Assembly (NCBI RefSeq): GCF_007829035.1
Contig: NZ_VIVQ01000001.1
Coordinates: forward strand, 2,108,001 to 2,172,000
Reading direction: 5' to 3'
Length of the DNA stretch: 64,000 nucleotides
Origin: Rudaeicoccus suwonensis
Lineage (GTDB): Bacteria; Actinomycetota; Actinomycetes; Actinomycetales; Dermatophilaceae
The notes beneath the pieces were generated by a model. The model was not told the DNA's origin and did not search any database. It saw only the letters and a list, made by a program, of their open reading frames with translations. Both the position numbers and the translations under genes were made by a program. Shown one piece after another: positions 12,132 to 20,908 of the stretch. Every line of letters starts with the position of its first letter. Position 1 is the stretch's first letter.

Positions 12132-13436
12132 TCAGTCCAGGACAGCGTTGACGAAGGCGTTGGCGTCGAAGGGCGCGAGGTCGTCGGCACCCTCGCCGAG
12201 CCCCACCAGCTTCACCGGCACACCGAGTTCGCGCTGCACCAGCACCACGATGCCGCCCTTGGCTGTCCCGTCGAGCTTGGTGAGGACCACGCCGGTGACG
12301 TTGACGGCCTGGGCGAAGATCTCGGCCTGACGCATGCCGTTCTGACCGGTCGTCGCGTCGAGCACCAGGAGGCACTCGTCGATCGGGCTCTGCTTCTCGA
12401 TGACACGTTTGACCTTGGACAGCTCGTCCATCAGGCCGACCTTGTTGTGCAGACGGCCGGCGGTGTCGACGAGCACGACGTCCGCCTCGCCATCGATACC
12501 CTGCTTGACCGCGTCGAAGGCGACGGCCGCCGGATCCGCGCCGTCCTTGTCCGAGCGCACTGTCGGCACCCCCACGCGAGCGCCCCACGTCTCGAGCTGG
12601 TCGGCGGCGGCGGCGCGGAAGGTGTCGGCCGCACCGAGCACGACGTTCTTGTGTTCGGCCACCAGCACACGAGCCAGCTTGCCGACGGTGGTCGTCTTGC
12701 CGGTGCCGTTGACGCCGACCACCATGACCACGGCGGGCCGGTCACCGATGCGGGAGGCCGCGATGCGGCGGTCCATCGTGGGGTCGACCTGGGCCAGGAG
12801 TTCTGCGTGCAGCCAGGATTCCAATTGCTCCGCCGACGGCGATCCGTCGACCTGCACACGACGCTTCAGCCCGTCCACGATCTCGGTGGTCGCTGCGACG
12901 CCAAGGTCGGCACCGAGCAGGGTGTCCTCGACTTCTTCCCAGACCGCGTCGTCGAGCTTGTCGCCGGACAGCACCGACAGCAGGCCCCTGCCCATGGCGT
13001 TGTTGGAGCCGGCAAGGCGCGAACGCAGCCGCGTCATACGTCCGCGGGCGGATTCGGGCTGCTCGATGTCCGGTGCTTCGGCGACCGCCTCGTCCGCCGG
13101 TCGCGCTTCGTCGCTCGTCAGCTCCGATGCCGGGGTCGCCTGGTCGGCAGGTGCGTCGGTGGGCGCGGGTGCCGAGGATTCGGCCACGGGTGCGTCCTGC
13201 GCCGGCGACGGCCGGCTGGGCTCGGCACCCTTGCTGGTGTCGATCGTGGCGGTGCTGCCCGCTTGGTAGGTGTTCGCCCCGCGTGTCTTGGCCTCACGCG
13301 CCGACGGAGCGGCGACGGGCGGAGCAGCCTTCTTGCGGCCGAGGCCGCCGCGCAGCAGGCCGAGCAGGAGCAATCCGCCCCCGACGACGACGAGAACAAT
13401 CAGAGTCACGATTTCCCAGAGCACGTCGCTCATCAT
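12132..13436 (-). CDS. ftsY: Signal recognition particle receptor FtsY
   Basis: 434 aa (start ATG 13436, or 13433 giving MSDVLW). An N-terminal membrane anchor (IVTLIVLVVVGGGLLLLGLL) is followed by an acidic, Pro/Ala-rich linker of ~90 residues, the N domain, and a G domain with VGVNGTGKTTTVGKLA, LGAADTFRAAAADQL, VLVDTAGRLHNKVGLM, TKLDGTAKGGIVV and GLGEGADDLAPFDANAF. It docks SRP-ribosome complexes at the membrane. The transmembrane anchor is the actinobacterial form; E. coli FtsY lacks it. Confidence 0.97.
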   Translation of the reverse strand: MMSDVLWEIVTLIVLVVVGGGLLLLGLLRGGLGRKKAAPPVAAPSAREAKTRGANTYQAGSTATIDTSKGAEPSRPSPAQDAPVAESSAPAPTDAPADQATPASELTSDEARPADEAVAEAPDIEQPESARGRMTRLRSRLAGSNNAMGRGLLSVLSGDKLDDAVWEEVEDTLLGADLGVAATTEIVDGLKRRVQVDGSPSAEQLESWLHAELLAQVDPTMDRRIAASRIGDRPAVVMVVGVNGTGKTTTVGKLARVLVAEHKNVVLGAADTFRAAAADQLETWGARVGVPTVRSDKDGADPAAVAFDAVKQGIDGEADVVLVDTAGRLHNKVGLMDELSKVKRVIEKQSPIDECLLVLDATTGQNGMRQAEIFAQAVNVTGVVLTKLDGTAKGGIVVLVQRELGVPVKLVGLGEGADDLAPFDANAFVNAVLD

Positions 13437-13506
13437 CGCAAACGTTCAGCCGAGCAGGCGCGTCCGCTCCACGTGCCGCGGACGTAGTGGGCCGGTGGGC
13501 CCGGTG

Positions 13507-13854
13507 TCAGCCGGCGGCGCGGTGCTCCTGCGCAGAGCGGGAGTCGCGGGGCTCCTGCGTCGTGGTCGGCGCTGCTGCCGGCGAGGCGACGCGCGCGCCG
13601 GTCGAAGCAGTGGGCTCGGCAGCAGTGGTCGCCGTCTCGGCCTCGTCCTCGCGGCGCTTCTTGGTGACGACCGCGGTGGCTTTCGTGGCGCCCTTGGCGA
13701 CCTTCTCGGTGCCGGAGGCCACCGTGGACACGACGCGTTCGCCTCGGTCGGTCAGCACCTCACGACCCTCGCGGCGGGCGGGCACTGCGACGAGTCCGAC
13801 CACAGCGGACGCTAGACCGACACAGATGACCAACGCGAGAATCAACCACAACAT
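13507..13854 (-). CDS. Small membrane-anchored hypothetical protein
   Basis: 115 aa. One N-terminal hydrophobic segment (LWLILALVICVGLASAVVGL) is followed by a basic/acidic stretch and a low-complexity Ala/Thr/Glu tail. No domain is recognised. It ends 70 bp upstream of ftsY on the same strand, so it may share the ftsY promoter. Coding status rests on the clear membrane segment and position. Confidence 0.55.
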   Translation of the reverse strand: MLWLILALVICVGLASAVVGLVAVPARREGREVLTDRGERVVSTVASGTEKVAKGATKATAVVTKKRREDEAETATTAAEPTASTGARVASPAAAPTTTQEPRDSRSAQEHRAAG

Positions 13855-13986
13855 GGTGTCAATTGTGGACTGCCGCGGTGCGTTTCCCCAAAGCGAAACC
13901 CGGGTGCGCGCTGTGAATCTTTCGAATGTCCTCAGATGTTCACCGGCAGTGCCCGTCTGCGTCTGCCCCGGTGGCAGACTCCAGGT

Positions 13987-15201
13987 ATGACGATGGCCGT
14001 TTCGAGCTCAGCCTCCCGTTTCTCCCCCGATCGTCTGGCCCGCATCGACGAGCATCTGCAGCGGTATGTCGACGACGACCGGCTGGCCGGCTGGCATCTG
14101 CGAATCACCCATCGTGGCGAGACCGCCTACGACCAGTTGCACGGGATGCGCGACCGCGAGGCGTCTGCGGCGGTCACGCCGGACACGCTCTACCGCATCT
14201 ACTCCATGACCAAGCCGGTGACATCCGTCGCGACGATGATGCTGTACGAGCAGGCCGCGCTGGCGTTGAACGATCCGGTGTCGAAGTACATCCCGTCGTT
14301 CGCCGACCTGCGCGTCTACACCGGCGGCCCGGCCGCCAAGCCGGTGACCCGTCCCGCGACCGAACCGATGCGCATCAAGCACCTGCTGACCCACACCTCC
14401 GGGCTGACCTACGGCTTCCACCACGTCCACGTCACCGACGAGATCATGCGTGCGCACAGGCAGGAGTTCGGACCGCCGACCGGCATGGACCTCGCGGCCG
14501 CCTGCGACAGTTGGGCGGCCATGCCGCTGCGGTTCGACCCGGGGACCTGCTGGAACTACGGCGTCTCCACCGATGTCCTCGGCCGGGTCGTCGAGGTCGC
14601 CTCCGGCGAGTCACTCGACGACTTCTTCGCCGACCACATCCTGCGGCCGCTCGACATGACCGACACCGCCTTCCAGGCGACCGACACCGACCGGCTGGCC
14701 GCCTTGTACCTCCGCGCCGGTGAGACCACCTCACGGTTCGATGCCTTCGGAGACGCCGCCGCACACACGCCGGAGTTCCTCTCCGGTGGCGGCGGGCTCG
14801 TCTCGTCGATGAGCGACTACACCCGGTTCGCCGAGATGCTGCGTCGCGGCGGCGAGATCGACGGCACACGGCTGCTGTCGGATCGCACGACCCAGTTCAT
14901 GACCCGCAACCATCTGCCGGGCGATGCCGATCTGGCGACCTTCGGCATCCCGCTGTATGCCGAAACTCCCTTCACCGGAGTCGGTTTCGGCCTGGGCTTC
15001 GCCGTGACCCAGGATCCGGCCGCAACCGGAGTGGCCAGCTCCGTGGGCGAGTACGGCTGGGGAGGGCTGGCATCGACATACTTCTGGGTCGACCCGGTCG
15101 AGGACCTGACCGTCGTCTTCATGACTCAGCTGATGCCCTCCAGCGCCTACCCGGTGCGCAGTGAGCTGAAACAACTCGTCTACGCGGCCCTGGCCGGATG
15201 A
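13987..15201 (+). CDS. Serine hydrolase (class C beta-lactamase / esterase family)
   Basis: 404 aa from ATG 13987; earlier in-frame starts add unrelated residues. The catalytic box YRIYSMTKPVTSVATMML contains S73-M-T-K76. CWNYGVSTDVLGRVVE supplies the Tyr of the second motif, and YGWGGLASTYFWVDP the third (usually KTG or HxG). Lack of a signal peptide and the family VIII esterase-like pattern favour a cytoplasmic esterase or amidase rather than a beta-lactamase. The next gene overlaps by 4 bp, so the two are an operon. Confidence 0.85.
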   Translation: MTMAVSSSASRFSPDRLARIDEHLQRYVDDDRLAGWHLRITHRGETAYDQLHGMRDREASAAVTPDTLYRIYSMTKPVTSVATMMLYEQAALALNDPVSKYIPSFADLRVYTGGPAAKPVTRPATEPMRIKHLLTHTSGLTYGFHHVHVTDEIMRAHRQEFGPPTGMDLAAACDSWAAMPLRFDPGTCWNYGVSTDVLGRVVEVASGESLDDFFADHILRPLDMTDTAFQATDTDRLAALYLRAGETTSRFDAFGDAAAHTPEFLSGGGGLVSSMSDYTRFAEMLRRGGEIDGTRLLSDRTTQFMTRNHLPGDADLATFGIPLYAETPFTGVGFGLGFAVTQDPAATGVASSVGEYGWGGLASTYFWVDPVEDLTVVFMTQLMPSSAYPVRSELKQLVYAALAG

Positions 15202-16235
15202 GCAACGAGGTCCGACAGCGCGCTGACCAGCTGTGCGACCTCGGCCGGTTCGACGCGGCCCTGCAGGCGCTGGGTCCGGCACTGGCCGTCGCGCCGCAGG
15301 ACCCCGGCCTGCTGCTCGTCGCCGCGCGGGCACATCTGGGCGCCGAGAGGTTCGCCGCAGCCGAGGACGCCGCTGTCAGTGTGCTGACCCAGGACCCTGC
15401 CAACCAGACGGCGCTACTCGTGCACGGCTACGCCTCGCTGGGACGCCAGGACTGGCTGACCGCCGAATCGGTCGCGCGGCACGGGTTGAGCGTCAACGCC
15501 ACCGACTGGCGCTTCCACGCGCTGTTCTCCCGCAGTGTCGCCACGCGTGACCGGCGCCTCGCGCAGGTCGCCGCCGAGCAGGCCGTAAGCCTGGCACCAC
15601 TGGAACCTGCCACGCACAGGGCGGCCGCCTTTGCGTATTACCCGCCGTCCGGCCTGCTGCCGATGCGTGACGAGCTCGACGCTGCCGAAGCGGCCCTGCT
15701 GCGTGCGCTCGAGCTCGATCCCAGCAGCACCGAGACCCTCAACAACCTGGGTCGCGTCAAGCTCGCCAAGGGCGAACGCGCAGACGCCGCAAACCTGCTC
15801 GCGCGAGCCGTCGAATCCGACCCGTTCGACACGATCCCCCGCACCAACATGGACATCGTGCTGCGACGGGAACTCGTGATCACCCATTTCGTGGTCGCCG
15901 GGTCATGCCTGCTGGCGGGTGCCATCGGCATCCCGACCAACATCCGGATCGCGCTCGGCGTGGCCGCGGTCATCTCGCTTGCCTGGATCGCCTGGGTCGC
16001 GCATCGGCTGCGGCGTTCCGTGCAGCGCAACATCACGGCATACCTGCGCAATTTCGCGCGCGCCGACCGGCTCGGCGCAGCGTGGGCGATCGGGCTCGCG
16101 CTGTGCGTCGTGGCGATGGTGGTGGGTGCGGCGATCGGACCGGCCTACATCGCTTTGCACCTGGGCCAGGCGATGCTGATCGTCGGCGTGATCCTCAGCT
16201 GGGGAAGCCGCTTCAGCCGGCGCCGGCGAATCTAA
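15198..16235 (+). CDS. TPR-repeat membrane protein
   Basis: 345 aa. Residues ~1-225 form several tetratricopeptide repeats, for example AVSVLTQDPANQTALLVHGY and ALLRALELDPSSTETLNNLG. The C-terminal ~110 residues hold four hydrophobic segments, such as FVVAGSCLLAGAIGI and AWAIGLALCVVAMVVGAAIG. The stop codon TAA (16233-16235) is at the edge of an IS5-type insertion whose flanking CTAAG includes it. Before insertion the gene lay about 10 bp upstream of the TPR-AAA+ gene now at 17810. Confidence 0.8.
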   Translation: MSNEVRQRADQLCDLGRFDAALQALGPALAVAPQDPGLLLVAARAHLGAERFAAAEDAAVSVLTQDPANQTALLVHGYASLGRQDWLTAESVARHGLSVNATDWRFHALFSRSVATRDRRLAQVAAEQAVSLAPLEPATHRAAAFAYYPPSGLLPMRDELDAAEAALLRALELDPSSTETLNNLGRVKLAKGERADAANLLARAVESDPFDTIPRTNMDIVLRRELVITHFVVAGSCLLAGAIGIPTNIRIALGVAAVISLAWIAWVAHRLRRSVQRNITAYLRNFARADRLGAAWAIGLALCVVAMVVGAAIGPAYIALHLGQAMLIVGVILSWGSRFSRRRRI

Positions 16236-16290
16236 GAGATTGCGCGGGTAGGTGCTGGGTGTGGCGCCCACCGTATCCGCCATCGCCCTC

Positions 16291-16829
16291 CGTACGTCGC
16301 CGAATCGGCGACGTACGGGTGCCCGGGCTGGCCCCGGCACAGCGAGTGCATGGTCGAGATGACGATTACTTCCCAGTATCGCGACCGCGACCGGAAGTAA
16401 TCGTCTTTCCAACCACCCCAGCGTTACTGCCGTGGCGTATGTGGCGGGTGGGAGTCACCGCACCACGCGAGGGTCGTCGTCGTCGCCGGATCGGCGACTT
16501 ATGTGTGATCAGTGGGGCTAGTGCGTTTCGTGGTGCCGGTGAGGCGGAAAGATCGACCGAGTCGGCGACTTATGTATGTCGCGGCGCCGTGCCGCAACAG
16601 CCGTTCTCGCCACATCGGCGACTTATGTGTGACCACTGGGACGAGTGAGACTAGTGGTGCCGGTGAGGCGTCAAGATCGACCGAATCGGCGACTTATGTA
16701 GGCCGCCTCGGTCCGCGCCACCCGTTCTCGCCACATCGGCGACTTATGTAGGCCGCCCCGCTCCGCGCCACCCGTTCTCGCCGAATCGGCGACTTATGCC
16801 AGCGCGCGGGTCGCCAGATCGGCGACGTA
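16291..16829. repeat. Array of TCGGCGACTTATG units in the IS-linked arm
   Basis: Six copies of TCGGCGACTTATG start at 16491, 16562, 16615, 16686, 16736 and 16786 (spacing 71, 53, 71, 50, 50). GACGTA variants lie at 16305 and 16819. The first is part of a 27-bp near-perfect palindrome at 16291-16317 (13-bp arms, one-base centre). Intervening DNA is also repeated, for example GTCCGCGCCACCCGTTCTCG, so this is not a CRISPR. No ORF in this ~590-bp stretch looks real. Confidence 0.8.
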
Positions 16830-16846
16830 GAGATCGCGCGGGTAGG

Positions 16847-17693
16847 TCATGGTCGTCGGGCTGGTCGGGTGTCCCAGCGGTGGGTGGTCCAGGCGGTGCG
16901 GATGAGGGGTCGGGTGATGATGATCGTGTTGGCCAAGGCGATGAACGCGTTGATGACGCGTTGGCGTCGTTCGGTGCAGATCTGGAGTTTGCCGAAGCCG
17001 CGGGTGTGCCAGGAGTTGGTCCGTTCGATGACCCAGCGGGCGCCTGCCTGCAGCGGGAAGCCCCTTGGTACTGATCACGCCGGTGCATCCGAGTTCGGTC
17101 AGCAGGTCCCGTGTCTTGGCTGAGTCGTAGCCGGCATCCAGGTGCACGGTGATCGCCTCGGGAAGGCCGACACCCATGCCGTGGTCAAACCGTGCGAGTG
17201 TCTCCAGGGTCGGGCGTAGCAACGGCGAATCGTGCCGGTTCGCTGGGGCGATCACGCACCCGACCGGGATCCCGGACCCGTCGGTCATCAACGATCGTTT
17301 GGTGCCGAGTTTGCCTCTGTCGACAGGGGATCGGCCGGCGGCTTGGCCACCGCAGGGTGCTTTGACCAGGCACCCGTCCACGGTGACGTTGCTCAGGTCC
17401 AGGCCCACGATCTGGTCGTAGGCGTCCAAGCACAACTGCTCCAGTGCCCGGAAAACTCCGGCGGTGATCCATTCATCGCGGCGGGTGCGGATCGTGGTGG
17501 CTGAACAGGTGGTGTCAGCGATCTTGGCGTAGGAGACCCCGAACACCAGGACCTGGACCAGGTTGTCGAACACGATCCGGTCGGGGATGCGTGGGGTGTG
17601 GCACCGGAGCGGATGAGTGTCGATGATCGGCGGGATCAGCGCGGCGAACTGGTCCCAGATCGGGTCAATGAGCCAGGATGGGACCGCGGGCAC
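16847..17693 (-). pseudogene. IS5-family transposase, frameshifted before the catalytic Glu
   Basis: From ATG 17693 the frame gives an IS5-type DDE transposase: PSWLIDPIWDQFAALIP, first Asp in NVTVDGCLVKAPCGG, second Asp in VHLDAGYDSAKTRDL. After VISTKG (near 17065) one extra base shifts the frame. The correct continuation, with FPLQAGARWVIERTNSWH and GFGKLQICTERRQRV, runs in another frame to TGA at 16847-16849. The third catalytic residue (WVIERT) lies only in that shifted part, so the ORF as read to 16794 lacks it. Inactive unless frameshifting restores it. Confidence 0.85.
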
Positions 17694-17809
17694 GGTGCAT
17701 CCTGATGATCAGCGTTTTTCTCACAAATCACACTGATAACAGACACCGTGCCCGCCCCACGGCAACGCCACGCCGAGCACCTACCCGCGCGATCTCTAAG
17801 CTGTCGACC

Positions 17810-19069
17810 GTGACCGATCCCCTCATCGAATCCCTGCTGCGAGCTGTGCAGGCCGCGCCGAACGACGTTCCGCTGCGGCTGCACCTGGCCGGGTTGCTCA
17901 TCGAATCGGGGCGATCCGGCGAGGCAGTCGAGCACTGCGCCGCCGCCCTGCAGGCCGACCCGGGCGATGGTCAGGCGCGGGCGTTGATGGCACGGGCACT
18001 CGGAGGTCCGGCTGCTGCCCCACCTGGTGGCGGCGGTGAACCGACGGGTGGTCCGGTCCCTCACCCGAACCCCACCAAGCCCCGGTCGCCCTCTGATGCA
18101 AGCGAATTCGACTGGACGCGCGCCGAGGCCGACCTCGGCCCGGATTCACCGCAGCCGATGTTTCTCGACGACGACGAGGGCCCTGCCGTCTCGGCATACG
18201 ACGTCGAACAGGCGGGCGTGACGCTGCGCGATGTCGGCGGCATGGCGGCGGTCAAGGAGCGTCTCGAGGCGTCCTTCCTCGCGCCGATGCGCAATCCGGA
18301 GCTGCGCAAGCTCTACGGCAAGAGCCTGCGCGGCGGACTGCTGCTCTATGGCCCGCCCGGTTGCGGAAAGACCTTCGTGGGGCGTGCGCTGGCCGGCGAG
18401 ATGGGCGCGTCGTTCATCTCGGTGGGGATCAGCGACATCCTCGACATGTACATCGGTCAGTCCGAACGCAATCTGGCCGAGTTGTTCACCCTGGCCCGCG
18501 CCAAGGCGCCGACCGTGCTCTTCCTGGACGAAGTCGACGCGCTCGGGCAGCGTCGCTCGATGACCCGCAACTCCGGCACCCGCAACACCGTCAACCAGCT
18601 GCTGACCGAGCTCGACGGGGTGTCCGCGAGCAACGACGGCGTGTATGTCGTGGGCGCCACGAACCAGCCGTGGGATGTCGACCCGGCGCTGCGCAGGCCG
18701 GGCCGTTTCGATCGCACGCTGTTCGTCTCACCGCCGGATGAGTCGGCGCGTGCGGCGATCTTCCGCACCCACCTGGCCGGGCGGCCGGTCGAGGGCGTCG
18801 ATCTGAAATGGTTGGCTGCGCACAGCCGCGGGTTCTCCGGCGCCGACATCGCGCACGCGTGCGAGACCGGCGCGGAGCGCGCGCTGCTGGACGGTGTGCG
18901 CACCGGCAACGCACGGCTCATCTCGATGACCGACCTCAAGGCCGCCGTGTCGGAGGTGCAGCCGTCGACCGGACCATGGTTCGAATCCGCCCGGATGGTG
19001 GTCGAATTCGCCAATGCCGACGGCGCGTATGACGAGTTGCGCTCCTGGCTCAAGGGCAAGCGTCGCTGA
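17810..19069 (+). CDS. TPR-containing AAA+ ATPase (CDC48/FtsH-like)
   Basis: 419 aa from GTG 17810; the longer frame to 17678 runs into the IS. Residues 1-~70 form a TPR (RLHLAGLLIESGRSGEAVEH, then ALQADPGDGQARALMARAL). A Pro/Gly linker precedes an AAA+ module with LLLYGPPGCGKTFVGRALA (Walker A), TVLFLDEVDALGQRRS (Walker B) and second-region-of-homology GATNQPWDVDPALRRPGRFD carrying the arginine finger. Likely a protein-remodelling ATPase. It was the downstream partner of the TPR membrane protein before the IS arrived. No protease domain is present. Confidence 0.88.
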   Translation: MTDPLIESLLRAVQAAPNDVPLRLHLAGLLIESGRSGEAVEHCAAALQADPGDGQARALMARALGGPAAAPPGGGGEPTGGPVPHPNPTKPRSPSDASEFDWTRAEADLGPDSPQPMFLDDDEGPAVSAYDVEQAGVTLRDVGGMAAVKERLEASFLAPMRNPELRKLYGKSLRGGLLLYGPPGCGKTFVGRALAGEMGASFISVGISDILDMYIGQSERNLAELFTLARAKAPTVLFLDEVDALGQRRSMTRNSGTRNTVNQLLTELDGVSASNDGVYVVGATNQPWDVDPALRRPGRFDRTLFVSPPDESARAAIFRTHLAGRPVEGVDLKWLAAHSRGFSGADIAHACETGAERALLDGVRTGNARLISMTDLKAAVSEVQPSTGPWFESARMVVEFANADGAYDELRSWLKGKRR

Positions 19070-19176
19070 GCGCTGCGGCATACACGATCCGCGCTCTTGT
19101 CGGCGTGTTCCGTCCGAATGACCGCGCATCGGCTAGCGTCACACCACATGACGTCTTCGAAGGGACACGACACGCC

Positions 19177-19734
19177 ATGAGCAACTACCCCAACGACCCG
19201 AACCAGTCGGGCAACTACGGATCCAGCGACGGATCCGAGGGCAACCAGAATTACGGCCAGCAGGGTGGGTACCCCAACCAGCAGCAGAACTACGGCCAGC
19301 AGCAGGGTGGGTACCCCAACCAGCAGCAGAACTACGGCCAGCAGCAGGGTGGGTACCCCAACCAGCAGCAGAACTACGGCCAGCAGCAGGGTGGGTACCC
19401 CAACCAACAGCAGAACTACGGCCAGCAGCAGAGTGCGTACCCCAACCAACAGCAGAACTACGGCCAGCAGGGCTACAACCAACCCATGGGAGGGCCGGTA
19501 GCAGCACCTGACCATCCACGAGCGACGCTGACGATGGTTCTCGGCATTTTGAGCTTGGTCTGCCTCGGCCTGCTGGCCGGCATCCCGGCCATCGTGCTGG
19601 GCTATAACTCGCTGAAGGAGGTCAATGCCTCCAACGGTGCCGTAGGCGGCAAGGGCAAAATCAAAGCAGGCTTGATCTGCGGCATCATCGGCACCGTCTG
19701 GAGCGCGTTCTGGCTGATCGTCCGGTTCAGCTGA
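19177..19734 (+). CDS. DUF4190-type membrane protein with Gln/Tyr-rich tandem repeats
   Basis: 185 aa from ATG 19177 (AAGGGA 11 nt upstream). The N-terminal half is low complexity: five 14-residue units of the type GGYPNQQQNYGQQQ, encoded by a 42-bp tandem repeat. The C-terminal half has two membrane segments (MVLGILSLVCLGLLAGIPAI and GLICGIIGTVWSAFWLIV) around VLGYNSLKEVN, the DUF4190 layout. The cytoplasmic repeats could act as a disordered, self-associating region; that is inference. Confidence 0.8.
   Translation: MSNYPNDPNQSGNYGSSDGSEGNQNYGQQGGYPNQQQNYGQQQGGYPNQQQNYGQQQGGYPNQQQNYGQQQGGYPNQQQNYGQQQSAYPNQQQNYGQQGYNQPMGGPVAAPDHPRATLTMVLGILSLVCLGLLAGIPAIVLGYNSLKEVNASNGAVGGKGKIKAGLICGIIGTVWSAFWLIVRFS
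19258..19467. repeat. 42-bp coding tandem repeat, five copies
   Basis: Five in-frame copies of a 42-bp unit encode GGYPNQQQNYGQQQ. The first four are almost identical in DNA and the last has SAYPN in place of GGYPN, so copy number has probably changed recently by slippage. Confidence 0.9.
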
Positions 19735-19746
19735 CCGGACCAGCGA

Positions 19747-20196
19747 TCAGTTGTTGTAGAGCCAGGCACCCCAGGGGGTCCAGCGATAGACGGTGAAGAC
19801 CGCCAGCGCGGCGATGCAGATCACGGCGAACGTCCGTGACTTCGGGAAGATCTCGGCGCTGGCATCGCCGCGCCATCGACGGGCGGTCCACCGGCCGAGC
19901 AGACCCGTGCCGAGAATCAGGATCACGACTGCCGCCGCGTTGCTGGTCAGCGCCGCCGACACGTGGCCGTGCGTGACGTCGTTCATCGCGCGCAGGCCGC
20001 CGCAGAACGGGCACGGTTTGCCGGTGAGCCACAGAAACGGGCAGTAGCCGTAGGACCCGGAGCGGTGCGGGTCATAGAAGTGCAGCAAGGTCATGGCCGC
20101 CGCACCGCCGACCACCAGCCCGAGCGGGCGCTTGGTCAGGTGGTATCGCGATCGCACGTCCAGCGGTGCGCGCAGCAGCGGATCCGTCGTCGTCAC
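19747..20196 (-). CDS. DUF2752 membrane protein
   Basis: 149 aa. The core HFYDPHRSGSYGYCPF, then LWLTGKPCPFCGGLRAMNDV is the DUF2752 signature with its CPxCG box. Hydrophobic segments flank it (VVGGAAAMTLLHF, AAVVILILGTGLLGRW, FAVICIAALAVFTVYRW). Function unknown; common in actinobacteria and Bacteroidetes. It is convergent with the repeat protein gene. Confidence 0.85.
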   Translation of the reverse strand: MTTTDPLLRAPLDVRSRYHLTKRPLGLVVGGAAAMTLLHFYDPHRSGSYGYCPFLWLTGKPCPFCGGLRAMNDVTHGHVSAALTSNAAAVVILILGTGLLGRWTARRWRGDASAEIFPKSRTFAVICIAALAVFTVYRWTPWGAWLYNN

Positions 20197-20233
20197 GCCA
20201 TCCAGGGTAGGCGGCGTGACGACGACGGGACCA

Positions 20234-20908
20234 TCAGCTGCCGGTGTGACCCTGCAGCAATCGCGCGAACGGGGTCACCTTCGCGTCGATCGTGACGCCG
20301 GAGGTGCGCTCCGGGCGTTCCGGCGTGGCCAGTGCGTCGGTGTTGTCGAGACCCTGGCCGGCGACGTGCGCCAGCTGGCCGGCGAGTTCGTTCGCCGCCC
20401 GGCCGATGCGCTCGGTCAGGTGGTGACCCTGCTCGCCGCTGCCGAAGTCGTCGGTCGCGGCGAAGATCCCGGTGCTCATCACGACCGCGCGCAAGTGGGT
20501 CAGCAACGGCCGCAGCGCGTGGTCGAGCACCATCGAGTGCCGCGCGGTGCCGGCCGTCGCGGCGATGATCACCGGCATGCCGTTGAGCGCGTCGGGGTCG
20601 AGTGCGTCGAAGAACATCTTGAAGACACCGCTGTAGCTCGCGGCGAACACCGGCGTCACGACGATCAGACCTGCCGCGTCGCTCACCAGCTCGCGGGCGC
20701 GATCGAGGCGAGCGGTCGGCATACCTGCCGTTGCCATCATGGTCGCGAGATCGACTGCCAGTTCACGCAATTCGATGACCTGTATGTCGATCGCCTCGCC
20801 GCGAGCGGTGAGTTCGGCCGCGACAGCACCGGAGATCCGGTCGGCGAGCAGCCGCGTCGTCGACGGCTGGCTCAGCCCTGCGGTGATGACCACCAGGGAG
20901 CGGTTCAT
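20234..20908 (-). CDS. NADPH-dependent FMN reductase (CE1759 type)
   Basis: 224 aa with a flavodoxin-like fold: LVVITAGLSQPSTTRLLADR, the phosphate loop, then LIVVTPVFAASYSGVFKMFF and MPVIIAATAGTARHSMV. This subfamily is known to pair with an LLM-class monooxygenase and supply reduced FMN. It overlaps the LLM gene upstream by 4 bp (ATGA), so the two form a flavin-dependent monooxygenase system. Substrate unknown. Confidence 0.9.
   Translation of the reverse strand: MNRSLVVITAGLSQPSTTRLLADRISGAVAAELTARGEAIDIQVIELRELAVDLATMMATAGMPTARLDRARELVSDAAGLIVVTPVFAASYSGVFKMFFDALDPDALNGMPVIIAATAGTARHSMVLDHALRPLLTHLRAVVMSTGIFAATDDFGSGEQGHHLTERIGRAANELAGQLAHVAGQGLDNTDALATPERPERTSGVTIDAKVTPFARLLQGHTGS

Larger units (their letters stand above)
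16237..17795. mobile_element. IS5-type insertion with an extra repeat-bearing arm
   Basis: Outer ends are inverted copies of AGATYGCGCGGGTAGGTGCT (16237 rightward, 17795 leftward), flanked by a direct CTAAG (16232-16236 and 17796-17800) that fits a target duplication. A third copy of the end, AGATCGCGCGGGTAGGT, lies inside at 16831, right at the natural end of the transposase. The IS proper is therefore about 16831-17795 and the 16237-16830 arm is an added module. The insertion separates two TPR genes. Confidence 0.75.

Noticed and set aside
16491-16799. Possible CRISPR array
   Set aside because: Repeats are only 13-14 bp, spacing is uneven and the spacers themselves repeat; no cas genes.
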